Below, in pieces: positions 24,174-35,024 of a DNA stretch of 64,000 nucleotides. This DNA comes from Maribacter polysiphoniae (GTDB lineage Bacteria; Bacteroidota; Bacteroidia; Flavobacteriales; Flavobacteriaceae). The notes beneath the pieces were generated by a model. The model had not been told where the DNA came from. It saw only the letters and a list, made by a program, of their open reading frames with translations, and ran no database searches. Within the stretch, counting starts at the first letter, position 1; each line of letters begins with the position of its first letter. Position numbers and translations under genes: made by a program. The stretch is taken from assembly GCF_003148665.1 (NCBI RefSeq), contig NZ_QGGQ01000005.1, forward strand, positions 226,339 to 290,338, given 5' to 3'.

Positions 24174-26471
24174 ATGATTATGCGCGACAAGAAGTTAAGA
24201 AGTGAAGCATTGATTTATCATGCGAAACCCCAACCGGGAAAAATTAAAATAATACCTTCAAAAAGCTACTCCACCCAACGCGATTTGGCATTGGCATACT
24301 CCCCAGGGGTAGCAGAACCTTGCTTAGAGATAGCAAAAAATGTAGATGACGTATACAAATACACCTCCAAGGGGAATCTGGTGGCGATCATTTCCAACGG
24401 AACGGCAGTTTTGGGGTTGGGAAATATAGGGCCGGAAGCCTCCAAACCGGTAATGGAAGGTAAAAGTCTTTTGTTTAAGATTTTTGCTGATATAGATGCA
24501 ATCGATATTGAACTGGATACGACCGATGTCGACAAATTCGTTGAAACGGTAAAGACCATTGCACCAACCTTTGGTGGTATTAACCTTGAGGATATAAAAG
24601 CACCCGAGGCTTTTGAGATAGAAAGAAGATTAAAGGAGGAATTGGATATTCCCGTAATGCATGATGATCAACATGGAACGGCCATTATTTCTTCGGCAGC
24701 CTTATTGAATGCCTTGACGGTTACCAATAAGAAAATCGAGGATGCGCGCATTGTAATCAGTGGCGCTGGGGCAGCGGCAATCTCCTGTACAAGATTGTAC
24801 AAGGCCTTTGGGGCTAAGGCCGAAAATATTGTAATGTGCGATAGTAAAGGTGTAATCCATAAAAATAGGGAGAACATTACCTCTGAGAAGCTCGAATTCG
24901 CCACGGAGAGAAAAATAGAGACCTTGGCTGAGGCCATGAAAGACGCTGATGTTTTTATAGGGCTTTCAATAGCTGATATAGTTACTCCGAAAATGCTGAA
25001 AAGCATGGCCAAGGACCCGATTGTCTTTGCTTTGGCCAATCCAGATCCAGAGATATCGTACGAATTGGCCATAAAAACCAGAAAGGATATCATAATGGCT
25101 ACGGGTAGATCGGACCATCCTAACCAAGTGAATAATGTATTGGGCTTTCCCTTTATATTTAGGGGGGCACTCGATGTAAGGGCTACCAAGATCAATGAGG
25201 AAATGAAAATGGCGGCTGTGGTCGCCTTAGCGGAATTAACGAAACAAACGGTGCCAGAACAAGTGAATATTGCTTATTCCGAGACTAGGCTGACTTTTGG
25301 CAAGGATTATATTATTCCCAAGCCTTTTGATCCTAGGCTGATTTCCGAGATTCCACCGGCGATAGCCAAGGCAGCTATGGATAGTGGGGTGGCCAAAGAA
25401 CCCATAAAGGATTGGGCAAAATACAAGGAAAAATTATTAAGACGCTCCGGAAGTGACAATAAAGTGGTGCGCTTGCTGCATGAAAGGGCGAAAATAAACC
25501 CTAAAAAAATCGTATTTGCCGAAGCCAATCATCTAGATGTCCTAAAAACGGCGCAGATTGTTTATGAGGAGGGTATCGCTATACCAATCTTATTGGGTGA
25601 GGAAGAGGTGATCAGGGAACTGAAGAAAGAAATAGGGTTCAATGCCGATGTCAAGATTATTGACCCGAAATCGGAGGACTCGTTAAAGACTAGGGAACGA
25701 TACGCCAAAAAGCATTGGGAAGCGACCCAAAGGCATGGATTGACTTTGTATGGGGCAATGACCAATATGAGGGAACGTAATTATTATGCGGCCATGATGG
25801 TGAATGAGGGTGATGCCGATGGAATGATTTCAGGTTATTCAAGGGCATATCCAACGGTTATTAAACCTATTTTTGAGGTAATCGGAAGGGCTAAGGGGGT
25901 ACGACGTGCGGCCACGGTCAATATAATGAATACAGAAAGGGGGCCATTGTTCTTGGCTGATACATCAATTAATATTGATCCTACGGCTGAGGTCCTTGCC
26001 GAGATTGCCGTTATGACCTCAAATTTGGCAAAAGCCTTTGGTTTTGAGCCTATTATGGCCATGTTGTCCTATGCCAATTTTGGGTCTTCATCACATCCAA
26101 ATGCGAAAAAGGTAACCGAAGCGGTAAAGATTTTACATAAAAATTATCCTAAATTGGTGATTGACGGTGAAATCCAAACAGATTTTGCGTTGAATATGGA
26201 ATTGCACCAAAGCCAATTCCCATTTTCAAAGTTGGCAGGGAAGAAGGTCAATACCTTGATATTCCCAAATTTGGACTCGGCCAATATTACGTATAAGTTA
26301 TTGAAAGAGCTCAATGGGGCAGATTCCATAGGGCCTATCATGTTAGGACTTAATAAAACAGTGCATGTATTGCAATTGGGGGCCGATGTCGATGAAATGG
26401 TGAATATGACCGCCGTAGCCGTTATCGATGCCCAGGAAAGGGAAAAACGCAAGCGCCTTAAAAGGGAATAG
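24174..26471 (+). CDS. maeB: NADP-dependent malic enzyme with phosphotransacetylase-like domain
   Basis: A 765-residue two-domain protein. Residues about 1-425 are malic enzyme (TQRDLALAYSPGVAEPC, HDDQHGTAI, NAD(P)-binding VISGAGAAA), decarboxylating malate to pyruvate. Residues about 430-765 match phosphate acetyl/butyryltransferase but usually serve as an allosteric, acetyl-CoA-sensing domain in MaeB-type enzymes. Start: ATG at 24174, with another in-frame ATG two codons later. With pckA it supplies PEP or pyruvate and NADPH from TCA acids. 167 bases precede ruvA. Confidence 0.95.
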   Translation: MIMRDKKLRSEALIYHAKPQPGKIKIIPSKSYSTQRDLALAYSPGVAEPCLEIAKNVDDVYKYTSKGNLVAIISNGTAVLGLGNIGPEASKPVMEGKSLLFKIFADIDAIDIELDTTDVDKFVETVKTIAPTFGGINLEDIKAPEAFEIERRLKEELDIPVMHDDQHGTAIISSAALLNALTVTNKKIEDARIVISGAGAAAISCTRLYKAFGAKAENIVMCDSKGVIHKNRENITSEKLEFATERKIETLAEAMKDADVFIGLSIADIVTPKMLKSMAKDPIVFALANPDPEISYELAIKTRKDIIMATGRSDHPNQVNNVLGFPFIFRGALDVRATKINEEMKMAAVVALAELTKQTVPEQVNIAYSETRLTFGKDYIIPKPFDPRLISEIPPAIAKAAMDSGVAKEPIKDWAKYKEKLLRRSGSDNKVVRLLHERAKINPKKIVFAEANHLDVLKTAQIVYEEGIAIPILLGEEEVIRELKKEIGFNADVKIIDPKSEDSLKTRERYAKKHWEATQRHGLTLYGAMTNMRERNYYAAMMVNEGDADGMISGYSRAYPTVIKPIFEVIGRAKGVRRAATVNIMNTERGPLFLADTSINIDPTAEVLAEIAVMTSNLAKAFGFEPIMAMLSYANFGSSSHPNAKKVTEAVKILHKNYPKLVIDGEIQTDFALNMELHQSQFPFSKLAGKKVNTLIFPNLDSANITYKLLKELNGADSIGPIMLGLNKTVHVLQLGADVDEMVNMTAVAVIDAQEREKRKRLKRE

Positions 26472-26638
26472 TTAAAAAATAAAGGCATAATGTCTTGGGG
26501 TATAGGGGCGAGGTCGTGTATGCGATTATCGGAGTGAAAATCTATACCTTTGGGTTTTGGAACCCATTGACACATTAAACAGCAATCAACCCATTGGGGC
26601 ACTTGCCAAGACTATTTGAATTTGAAATATTATTCCCC

Positions 26639-27220
26639 ATGATACACCATCTTAACGGAAAATTAGTTGAAAAGAATCCGACCCATGTTATTATCGAATG
26701 TGCGGGGGTAGGGTATTTTGTGAATATCTCCTTGAATACCTTTTCACATATAAAGGATCAGGAAAACATCAATCTGTTTACCCATTTGCAGGTTCGGGAA
26801 GATGCCCATACACTTTTTGGTTTTGCCGAGAAGTCGGAACGGGAGATTTTTAGGTTGCTATTATCGGTTTCCGGGATTGGGGCAAGTACGGCCAGAACCA
26901 TGCTTTCCTCCTTGTCACCTGTACAGATCAGGGATGCAATCGCCAATGGTGACGTTGCGACGATTCAGGGTATCAAGGGTATTGGGGCTAAAACGGCCCA
27001 AAGGGTTATTCTTGATCTTAGGGATAAGATTTTAAAGGTATACGATATTGACGAAGTTTCCATCAGTTCAAACAATACAAATAAAGAAGAAGCGTTATCT
27101 GCTTTAGAGGTTCTAGGATTTGTCCGAAGACAAGCTGAAAAGGTTGTTGACAAGGTAGTAAGCCAAGAACCTGCACTAAGCGTAGAGAACATTATTAAAC
27201 TGGCGCTTAAAAATTTGTAA
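26639..27220 (+). CDS. ruvA: Holliday junction DNA helicase subunit RuvA
   Basis: A 193-residue protein with the OB-fold N-terminal domain (MIHHLNGKLVEKNPTHVIIE), a helix-hairpin-helix middle with SGIGASTA and KGIGAKTA motifs, and a C-terminal domain that touches RuvB (EALSALEVLGF). It tetramerises on Holliday junctions. The ATG at 26639 is the family start; an upstream in-frame start at 26594 would add 15 unrelated residues. Five bases separate its stop from the sprA start, so ruvA-sprA is one unit. Confidence 0.96.
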   Translation: MIHHLNGKLVEKNPTHVIIECAGVGYFVNISLNTFSHIKDQENINLFTHLQVREDAHTLFGFAEKSEREIFRLLLSVSGIGASTARTMLSSLSPVQIRDAIANGDVATIQGIKGIGAKTAQRVILDLRDKILKVYDIDEVSISSNNTNKEEALSALEVLGFVRRQAEKVVDKVVSQEPALSVENIIKLALKNL

Positions 27221-27225
27221 TAAGT

Positions 27226-30200
27226 TTGAAAAAAGGGGCAAAAAAAATTCTTAAATTTTCATTTAAGCTTATATTCCTATACGCTTTTTTACTCGGGTGC
27301 ATTGAGGAATCCTACGCACAAGAAACTGAGGGCGATAGTGATACTGAGCAAGTGCAAGACTCTGTGAAATCCGGTTTTTCCTTGGGGAGGTTAAAAATGG
27401 ATAATCCGGAGAGCATTATTTCCAAGTATAATTATGATCCCAATCTTGATAGGTATATCTATTCCGAGAAGGTGGGTGACTTCAATATTGGTTATCCTAT
27501 TATCCTTACCCCAGACCAGTATTATGAACTGGTTCGTAAAGAGGGCATCAAGGATTATTTTAAGGAGAAACATGATGCTTATTCCGGCAAGAAGGAAGGG
27601 AGTGAGGATGCTAGAAAGAACCTATTGCCCAATTTCTACGTCAATAACAACTTTTTCGAATCTGTTTTTGGGGGTAATACCATCGAAGTGATTCCCCAAG
27701 GTTCTGTTGCGATGGATTTAGGGGTGATTTGGCAGAAAAACGATAATCCTTCCCTTTCCCCAAGAAACCGTACCAATCTTTCTTTTGATTTTGACCAACG
27801 TATTAGTTTGAGTATGTTGGGTAAAATAGGTGAACGACTTCAGGTTACGGCCAATTACGATACCGAGGCCACTTTCGATTTCCAGAATATTGTAAAACTG
27901 GACTATACACCGACAGAGGATGACATTCTTCAGAAAATAGAAGTGGGTAACGTAAATATGCCGCTTAATAGTTCATTGATCACGGGTGCTCAAAGCCTGT
28001 TTGGGGTAAAGACCCAATTGCAATTCGGCAAGACCAAGGTCACAGCGGTATTCTCGGAACAACGTTCCCAAAATAATACAGTGGTTGCCCAAGGTGGTGG
28101 TACGATCAACGAATTTTCACTTACGGCCTTGGATTATGATGAGGATAGGCACTTTTTCTTGGCCCAATACTTTAGGGATGCTTATGATGGAGCCTTAGCC
28201 AATTACCCGTACATTCAAAGTCAGGTGCAGATAACCCGTTTAGAAGTATGGGTAACCAATAGGAGTCAGCAGACCTTAAATGTGCGAAACGTCGTGGCCC
28301 TTCAGGATTTGGGGGAATCACGGGAAGAAAGAACAAGGATTGGTATCGCAAACGGTGATCCAGCAGGATTTTTCAATAACCCAAGTAATGCCTTGCCAAG
28401 AAATAACGCCAACGATTTTAACCCCACAACCATTGGTTCGGGAGGGGCATTGACGGCGTCAATACGGGATATTGCCACAGTGGAATCGGGCTTCAATATA
28501 CCGGGATATCAAGTTAATCAAGGTTTTGATTATGCCATTTTGGAAAATGCCAGGAAACTTGAAGTGGATCGGGATTATCAATTCAATACCCAATTGGGTT
28601 ACATCTCCTTGAATCAAAGGTTGAGTAATGATGAGGTTTTGGCGGTTGCATATCAATATACCTATAACGGGGAAGTGTACCAGGTAGGTGAATTCGCCAA
28701 TGGCGGATTGGATGCCACGACGGTTTCCGGGGGTGTGAATCCTGTGGTGAACAACAATACCTTGGTTTTGAAATTGCTGAAAAGTAATATCACCAATATC
28801 ACCGATCCCATTTGGGATTTGATGATGAAGAATATTTATGCAACGGGTGCCTATCGTTTGAGTGAGGATGATTTTAAAATGAATATCCTGTATTCCGATC
28901 CCACCCCAAGAAATTATATTACACCGGTGGCCGAAGGTCCTGGTTCGGGATGGCCGGATGAAACCAGTGCAGATGGCCCTCTCGAGGAAAGGATTTTATT
29001 GGAAGTGTTCAACTTTGATAGGCTTAATACGTATAAGGACGTACAGCCCGGTGGTGATGGCTTTTTCGATTTTGTGTCAGGTCTTACCGTAGATACCCAA
29101 AACGGAAGGATCATTTTCACCAAAGTAGAACCCTTTGGGGAGTTTTTGTACAACCAACTGGGTGGTGGTGGAAACTACGATAATGAGACGACCTATAATG
29201 AGAATCAAGGAAAATACGTCTTTAGGGAAATGTATGAGCTTACCCAGGCAGCCGCCTTACAGGACCCGGTTAAGAACAAGTTCTTATTGAAGGGTACCTA
29301 CAAGTCGGAAGGCAGTAACGGTATTTCAATAGGGGCATTTAATGTGCCACAAGGCTCTGTGACCGTTACGGCGGGAGGGCGGACGTTGCGGGAAGGTATA
29401 GATTACACGGTGAATTATCAGGCGGGTACGGTACAGATTTTGGACCCTAGTTTGGAAGCATCGGATACCCCCATTAATATTTCGGTGGAGAACAATGCCG
29501 TATTTGGGCAACAGACCAGAAGGTTTACGGGGATAAATGTTGAGCATCAGGTAAACAACAATTTTATCTTGGGGGCTACCTTATTGAACTTGAACGAAAG
29601 GCCCTTAACACAAAAATCGAACTATGGGGTTGAACCTGTAAATAACACGATTTTCGGATTGAACGGTAACTTCTCGACGGAAGTACCCTTCTTGACACGT
29701 TTGGCAAATAAACTTCCTAATATAGATACGGATGTTCCCTCGAATCTTTCAGTACGGGGTGAAGTGGCTTGGTTAAAGCCGAATTCTCCTAAAAATGCTG
29801 ATTTTGAGGGTGAGACCACAACCTATTTGGATGATTTTGAAGGCGCCCAGGCGTTAATAGATATCCGTTCCTCACTAGGTTGGTCACTGGCCAGTACACC
29901 ATTGGAATTTGCGCCAGGTGGAGTACTTTCGGGTAGTTCGCCAGAAGACCCCGCGAACCTAATCAATGGGTATGGGCGGGCTAAAATGGCATGGTATACG
30001 ATTGATCCGATTTTTTATACCAACCAAAGGCCTTCAAGTGTTAGCGATAATGATGTCTCTACCAATGCGACCCGAAGGGTGTTCGTGGATGAGGTCTTTC
30101 CACAGACAGATATCGCCCAAGGGCAAACGACGGTGCAAAGTACCTTGGATTTGGCGTATTACCCCAATATTAAAGGACCTTATAATGCCAGTTCGGACTT

Positions 30201-33200
30201 TGAGACTGAGAATCCCGATGATAAATGGGCTGGTATCATGCGCTCATTAAGCAGCACCGACTTTGAACAGTCGAATGTGGAGTTTGTGCAATTCTGGGTT
30301 TTAGACCCCTATGTTGATGGTATAGCAACTGATCCAGGGGAACTTGTTATAAACTTAGGGAACATTTCAGAGGACATATTAAAGGATGGTAGAAAACAAT
30401 ATGAAAATGGATTGCCGGTAGATGATGATGGATTGATTTACGAACCTTCTTGGGGTGTTGTTCCGGCAACACAAGCCTTGGTGTATGCCTTTGATGCCAA
30501 TGAAAGTAATCGCGTGTTGCAGGATGTTGGTTTCGACGGCTTGGATGATACGGCGGAAGCTGCCATTTATGGTCCAGGGGAAGACCCGGCGTTGGATAAT
30601 TATGAATACTACCTCAATCGGGAAGGAAGTATTTTGGAAAGGTATTTGAATTTCAATAACCCCGATGGTAACTCCCCTGTACAGGTTACCGATACCAACC
30701 GTGGTTCAACCACATTGCCCGATGTAGAGGATGTGGACCGTGATTTGACCATGAATACGGTCAATAGCTATTATGAATATCGCATTCCCATAAAGCCCAA
30801 TACGAGTATAGATGATAAATACGTAACCGATATTAATGAAGGACTTACGCCTGACCTGCCCAACGGTAATCAGTTAAATAGTAGGTGGATCCAATATAAG
30901 ATTCCATTAAGTGATTTTACGGATGCAATCGGAGGAATTACAGATTTCAGGTCTATAAGTTTTATGCGAATGTACCTTACCGGTTTCAGTAGCGATGTCG
31001 TACTCCGATTTGCTACCTTGGATTTGGTGCGTGGCGATTGGCGTACATATACAAAGACCTTACAGGATGAGTTGATTGATAGTGACCCTTCGGATGATGG
31101 CACTATCGTCGATGTGAATACGGTTAATATAGAAGAGAATAGTTCTAGGTCGCCAATTCCTTATGTTTTGCCTCCAGGAGTAGAGCGCGAACAGTTGAAC
31201 AATAACAATACCATTATACGGCAAAATGAACAATCCTTGTCCTTCAAGGTTGAAAATCTGCAATCTGAGGATTCGAGAGGGGTTTTCAAAAGTTTGAATA
31301 TTGATATTCGTCAATATGAAAAACTGAAGATGTATATGCATGCCGAAAAAATCGGTGATGGAGATTACTCTGATGATGATACACCTTTGGTAGGGTTCCT
31401 GCGAATAGGAACCGATCTTTCAGAGAATTACTATCAAATTGAATTGCCTTTGCAATTCACGCCTTTCGGGGCATCCTTTGATGAGGATGTTTGGCCGGAT
31501 GCCAATGAGATGGAGGTTATATTGAGCGATTTGAATAAAGTAAAATCCTTGAGGATTGCCAATATAGCGGATGTTCCCCTCAATGAACTCCAGTTTTATG
31601 AAATTGAGGGCAGCGAGGCAGTTGCCGTTGATGAATTTGCATCCAGGACTTTAGGGAAATTAAGGATAGGTATAAAAGGGAACCCGTCATTGGGAAGCAT
31701 CAGGAATATGATGGTCGGTGTAAAGAATATCGATGATCTTCCTGCCCGGGGGGAAGTATGGTTCAATGAATTGCGTTTGGCAGGTTTGGATAATGATGGG
31801 GGCTGGGCCGCCATAGCATCGGTTGATGCGAATATTGCCGACTTTGCGAACGTTTCGGCAACAGGAAGTAAGAGTACATCAGGTTTTGGGTCTATAGATC
31901 AAACGCCGAATGAAAGGTCTCGTGAAGATGCCGTTTCCTATGACTTGGTCACCAATGTCAATGTAGGTCAATTGTTGCCTGAAAAATGGGGGGTACAGAT
32001 TCCTTTCAATTATGGTATTTCCGAAGAGATAATCACTCCTGAGTTTGATCCGGTATACGATGATTTAAAATTGGATGATCGGATTGCGGCCGCTACCACA
32101 GAGGAAGCTGCCGATAAGATTTTGGAACAGGCAGAGGATTATACGAAACGAACCAGTATTAATTTGATCGGGGTTCGTAAGGATCGGGGTGAGGAAGCCG
32201 ATGCCAATTTCTATGATATTGAGAATTTCACCTTTAATTATTCGTATAACGAAACAGAGCATCGCGATTATGAGATTGCCAATATGCAAGATCAGAGTGT
32301 GGTTACGGGCTTTGTCTATAATCATAGTTTTAAACCGGTAGAGGTGGCACCTTTTGCCAAGAAGGATTCATTGTTCACAGGGGCCTATTGGCAGTGGTTG
32401 AAAGATTTGAACTTCAATCTTCTGCCAGCCAGTGTTTCGGTCAATTCGAACATCAATCGACAGTTCAACCAACAGAAATTCCGAAATGTCTTTGAGGAAG
32501 GCGTAGAGGCGTTGGACCTGCCGTTCCTTCAACAACGTAATTATATGTTCAATTGGCAGTACGCCATTAATTACAGTCTTTCGAAATCCTTAAGCCTCAA
32601 TCTAACGGCAAGTAACAATAATATCGTTCGTAATTATTTTACGGAGGAAGGGAATCCGGATTCTGAAATCAACCAAGCTTTGGGATTATGGGACGGATTC
32701 TGGGATTTAGGGGAACCCAACAGGCATGCGCAACAGATGCAACTCAATTACCAACTTCCTTTTAATAAGATTCCGGCTTTGGATTTTATCAGTGCCCAAT
32801 ATTCGTATACCAGTAATTTTGATTGGCAACGTGGAGGGGACGCCTTGTCCGAGGTTGCTAGCGAGTCCCTAGGTTATGAAACAACGATCAATACGGTTCA
32901 GAATGCAAGTACCCATAACATTTCCGCAACATTGGCAATGCAGAAGTTTTATGATCTTATTGGACTTAAAAAACGTGATGGAAAAGGAATCACGAATCAA
33001 GGGCCGGTACGAAGGGATAAGGCGGGCAATGTGGCTTCCGATACAAAAGGACCCAAGCAAAAAACAGGGGCATTGTTCAATACCGCCGTCGATATTCTTA
33101 CCATGGTCAAAAGATTGAACATAAATTATAATGAGAATAGTGGTACGGTACTTCCAGGGTATACCCAGTCCGTTGGTTTTATTGGAACGGCCCGTCCAAC

Positions 33201-34422
33201 GATAGGATTTGTTTTCGGTAGTCAGTCCGATGTACGCTATGAGGCGGCGCGGAATGGATGGCTGACGAATTTTGCGGACTTCAATGAGCAGTTTATCAAA
33301 AGGACCAATAAGCAATTGAATATAACCGCTACCGCACAACCCTTGAAAGATTTGACCATAGATCTCTCGGCAGATCGACAATATACCAGTAGCTATCAAG
33401 AGAATTTTGAAGTGAGTGATCTGGGTAATGGGCAATATGAGTACATTAACCAATTGGGTAATGAATACGGTAATTTCAGTATTTCGACCATGATGATCGG
33501 AACGGCATTCAGTAAGAGCGATGAGTTCAGTTCAGAGCTTTTTGAAACATTCAAGCAGAATCGGATCACGATTGCCAATCGGTTGGTATCCGATCGAGGG
33601 GAATTGCCAGGAACCTTGGATGAAGATGGATTTCCACAACGATACGGAAAAACCCAACAAGAAGTGCTGCTTCCAGCTTTCTTTGCCGCCTATACGGGTC
33701 AGGATGTAAACCGTGTGAACTTGGATGCCTTTAGGCAGATTCCGATTCCAAATTGGAATATTAAGTTTACAGGATTGATGCGAAACAAATGGTTTAAAAA
33801 GAAATTCAAACGTTTTTCATTGAGCCATGGGTATAGGGCTTCCTATAGTATCAATTCCTTTCAGACAAATCTTGAAAAACAGAATACCGAGTTCGATGCT
33901 GAGACAGGGGATAGGTTGCCTGATCTTATTTTGAACAATTTGGTGTTGACCGATCAGTTCAATCCCTTGGTGCGTGTCGATTTTGAGATGAAGAACTCAG
34001 TAAGTGTCTTGGCGGAGATTCGTACCGATAGGGCCTTGTCCTTGAGTTTTGATAATAATCTGATGACCGAGATCAATGGAAAGGAATATACGGTTGGTTT
34101 GGGCTATCGATTCAAGGATGTTAAATTCGTGACCAATATTGGAGGTAATAAAACAAGGTTGAAGGGGGATTTAAACCTTAAAACGGATGTTACACTTCGC
34201 GATAATATTACGATCATCCGAAATCTGGATATCGATAACAATCAGATAACTTCCGGACAAAATTTATTTTCACTCAAATTTACCGCTGATTATGCCTTGA
34301 GTAAAAATTTGAATGCTTTGTTCTTTTATGATCATTCGTTCTCCAAATTCGCGGTTTCCACAGCATTCCCGCAGACAACGATCAATACCGGGTTCACGAT
34401 CAAATATAATTTCGGTAATTAA
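27226..34422 (+). CDS. sprA: Type IX secretion translocon / gliding protein SprA (TTG start)
   Basis: A giant 2398-residue outer-membrane protein, the size of SprA/Sov, whose 36-strand barrel is the translocon of the type IX secretion system (T9SS). The signal peptide (LKFSFKLIFLYAFLLGC ... SYAQ) lies right after a TTG at 27226, and no ATG precedes it, so TTG is the start. Recognisable repeats of family style include LDDFEGAQALIDIRS, WFNELRLAGLDNDGG and the C-terminal beta-strand FTIKYNFGN. A lipobox-like LLGC occurs in the signal, but SprA is not known to be lipidated. The ruvA-sprA-gcvH neighbourhood is a familiar flavobacterial arrangement. Needed for secretion of adhesins such as the partial Calx-beta protein type at 63092 (inference). 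Confidence 0.97.
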   Translation: MKKGAKKILKFSFKLIFLYAFLLGCIEESYAQETEGDSDTEQVQDSVKSGFSLGRLKMDNPESIISKYNYDPNLDRYIYSEKVGDFNIGYPIILTPDQYYELVRKEGIKDYFKEKHDAYSGKKEGSEDARKNLLPNFYVNNNFFESVFGGNTIEVIPQGSVAMDLGVIWQKNDNPSLSPRNRTNLSFDFDQRISLSMLGKIGERLQVTANYDTEATFDFQNIVKLDYTPTEDDILQKIEVGNVNMPLNSSLITGAQSLFGVKTQLQFGKTKVTAVFSEQRSQNNTVVAQGGGTINEFSLTALDYDEDRHFFLAQYFRDAYDGALANYPYIQSQVQITRLEVWVTNRSQQTLNVRNVVALQDLGESREERTRIGIANGDPAGFFNNPSNALPRNNANDFNPTTIGSGGALTASIRDIATVESGFNIPGYQVNQGFDYAILENARKLEVDRDYQFNTQLGYISLNQRLSNDEVLAVAYQYTYNGEVYQVGEFANGGLDATTVSGGVNPVVNNNTLVLKLLKSNITNITDPIWDLMMKNIYATGAYRLSEDDFKMNILYSDPTPRNYITPVAEGPGSGWPDETSADGPLEERILLEVFNFDRLNTYKDVQPGGDGFFDFVSGLTVDTQNGRIIFTKVEPFGEFLYNQLGGGGNYDNETTYNENQGKYVFREMYELTQAAALQDPVKNKFLLKGTYKSEGSNGISIGAFNVPQGSVTVTAGGRTLREGIDYTVNYQAGTVQILDPSLEASDTPINISVENNAVFGQQTRRFTGINVEHQVNNNFILGATLLNLNERPLTQKSNYGVEPVNNTIFGLNGNFSTEVPFLTRLANKLPNIDTDVPSNLSVRGEVAWLKPNSPKNADFEGETTTYLDDFEGAQALIDIRSSLGWSLASTPLEFAPGGVLSGSSPEDPANLINGYGRAKMAWYTIDPIFYTNQRPSSVSDNDVSTNATRRVFVDEVFPQTDIAQGQTTVQSTLDLAYYPNIKGPYNASSDFETENPDDKWAGIMRSLSSTDFEQSNVEFVQFWVLDPYVDGIATDPGELVINLGNISEDILKDGRKQYENGLPVDDDGLIYEPSWGVVPATQALVYAFDANESNRVLQDVGFDGLDDTAEAAIYGPGEDPALDNYEYYLNREGSILERYLNFNNPDGNSPVQVTDTNRGSTTLPDVEDVDRDLTMNTVNSYYEYRIPIKPNTSIDDKYVTDINEGLTPDLPNGNQLNSRWIQYKIPLSDFTDAIGGITDFRSISFMRMYLTGFSSDVVLRFATLDLVRGDWRTYTKTLQDELIDSDPSDDGTIVDVNTVNIEENSSRSPIPYVLPPGVEREQLNNNNTIIRQNEQSLSFKVENLQSEDSRGVFKSLNIDIRQYEKLKMYMHAEKIGDGDYSDDDTPLVGFLRIGTDLSENYYQIELPLQFTPFGASFDEDVWPDANEMEVILSDLNKVKSLRIANIADVPLNELQFYEIEGSEAVAVDEFASRTLGKLRIGIKGNPSLGSIRNMMVGVKNIDDLPARGEVWFNELRLAGLDNDGGWAAIASVDANIADFANVSATGSKSTSGFGSIDQTPNERSREDAVSYDLVTNVNVGQLLPEKWGVQIPFNYGISEEIITPEFDPVYDDLKLDDRIAAATTEEAADKILEQAEDYTKRTSINLIGVRKDRGEEADANFYDIENFTFNYSYNETEHRDYEIANMQDQSVVTGFVYNHSFKPVEVAPFAKKDSLFTGAYWQWLKDLNFNLLPASVSVNSNINRQFNQQKFRNVFEEGVEALDLPFLQQRNYMFNWQYAINYSLSKSLSLNLTASNNNIVRNYFTEEGNPDSEINQALGLWDGFWDLGEPNRHAQQMQLNYQLPFNKIPALDFISAQYSYTSNFDWQRGGDALSEVASESLGYETTINTVQNASTHNISATLAMQKFYDLIGLKKRDGKGITNQGPVRRDKAGNVASDTKGPKQKTGALFNTAVDILTMVKRLNINYNENSGTVLPGYTQSVGFIGTARPTIGFVFGSQSDVRYEAARNGWLTNFADFNEQFIKRTNKQLNITATAQPLKDLTIDLSADRQYTSSYQENFEVSDLGNGQYEYINQLGNEYGNFSISTMMIGTAFSKSDEFSSELFETFKQNRITIANRLVSDRGELPGTLDEDGFPQRYGKTQQEVLLPAFFAAYTGQDVNRVNLDAFRQIPIPNWNIKFTGLMRNKWFKKKFKRFSLSHGYRASYSINSFQTNLEKQNTEFDAETGDRLPDLILNNLVLTDQFNPLVRVDFEMKNSVSVLAEIRTDRALSLSFDNNLMTEINGKEYTVGLGYRFKDVKFVTNIGGNKTRLKGDLNLKTDVTLRDNITIIRNLDIDNNQITSGQNLFSLKFTADYALSKNLNALFFYDHSFSKFAVSTAFPQTTINTGFTIKYNFGN

Positions 34423-34453
34423 GGGGTTGTCCATGCTAAGTGGTCTTGCCTGT

Positions 34454-34508
34454 AAAAAAGCGATGCCCGCATGACGTTTTTCTCTAAACACCTTCTTAAA
34501 GGGTGTTG
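34454..34508 (+). terminator. Possible terminator region after sprA
   Basis: Two weak hairpins: AAAAA...TTTTT around ATGC-CC-GCAT (34454-34482), and AACACC...GGTGTT (34487-34506). Neither is a textbook terminator, but a promoter for gcvH follows, so termination here is plausible. Confidence 0.35.
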
Positions 34509-34586
34509 ATCGTAAGGTTCAAAAAGGAAATAGGCTTTTTGCATACCGTTCTAACTGTAGGTAGGTAAAACTTGTAATTGATTTTT

Positions 34587-34617
34587 TTGAATACCTTTTA
34601 GGAATCATTTACATTTG
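34587..34617 (+). promoter_or_regulatory. gcvH promoter
   Basis: TTG at 34587-34589, 20 bp spacer, TACATTTG at 34610-34617; start near 34623, about 20 bases before the gcvH ATG. Confidence 0.65.
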
Positions 34618-34643
34618 TTTTGTTAATAATAAAAATTCATATA

Positions 34644-35024
34644 ATGAATATACCTTCAGATTTAAAATACACCAAAGACCATGAATGGGTAAGGATGGAT
34701 GGCGATGTCGCTACCGTTGGAATTACGGACTTCGCCCAAGGAGAACTGGGGGATATCGTTTATGTAGAGGTTGAGACCGTTGATGAAACCATGGATAAGG
34801 ATGAGGTTTTCGGTTCGGTAGAAGCCGTTAAGACCGTTTCCGATTTGTTCTTGCCCTTGTCCGGGGAGATCATTGAGTTTAATGAAGGCTTGGAAGATGC
34901 CCCAGAGAACGTCAATACAGATCCTTATGGGGAAGGTTGGATGATCAAGGTTAAGATAAGTGATGCTGCAGAAATTGATAGTTTACTAAGTGATGTAGAC
35001 TATAAAGCATTGATTAGTGCATAA
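34644..35024 (+). CDS. gcvH: Glycine cleavage system H protein
   Basis: A 126-residue lipoyl carrier that shuttles the aminomethyl group among the P, T and L proteins of glycine cleavage. The lipoylated residue is Lys63 in [12 protein letters not shown]. Length and the C-terminal [14 protein letters not shown] stretch are standard. The ATG at 34644 ([15 protein letters not shown]) is the family start; an upstream TTG at 34620 lies at the promoter. It overlaps the vanZ-like gene by eight bases. Confidence 0.96.
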   Translation: MNIPSDLKYTKDHEWVRMDGDVATVGITDFAQGELGDIVYVEVETVDETMDKDEVFGSVEAVKTVSDLFLPLSGEIIEFNEGLEDAPENVNTDPYGEGWMIKVKISDAAEIDSLLSDVDYKALISA

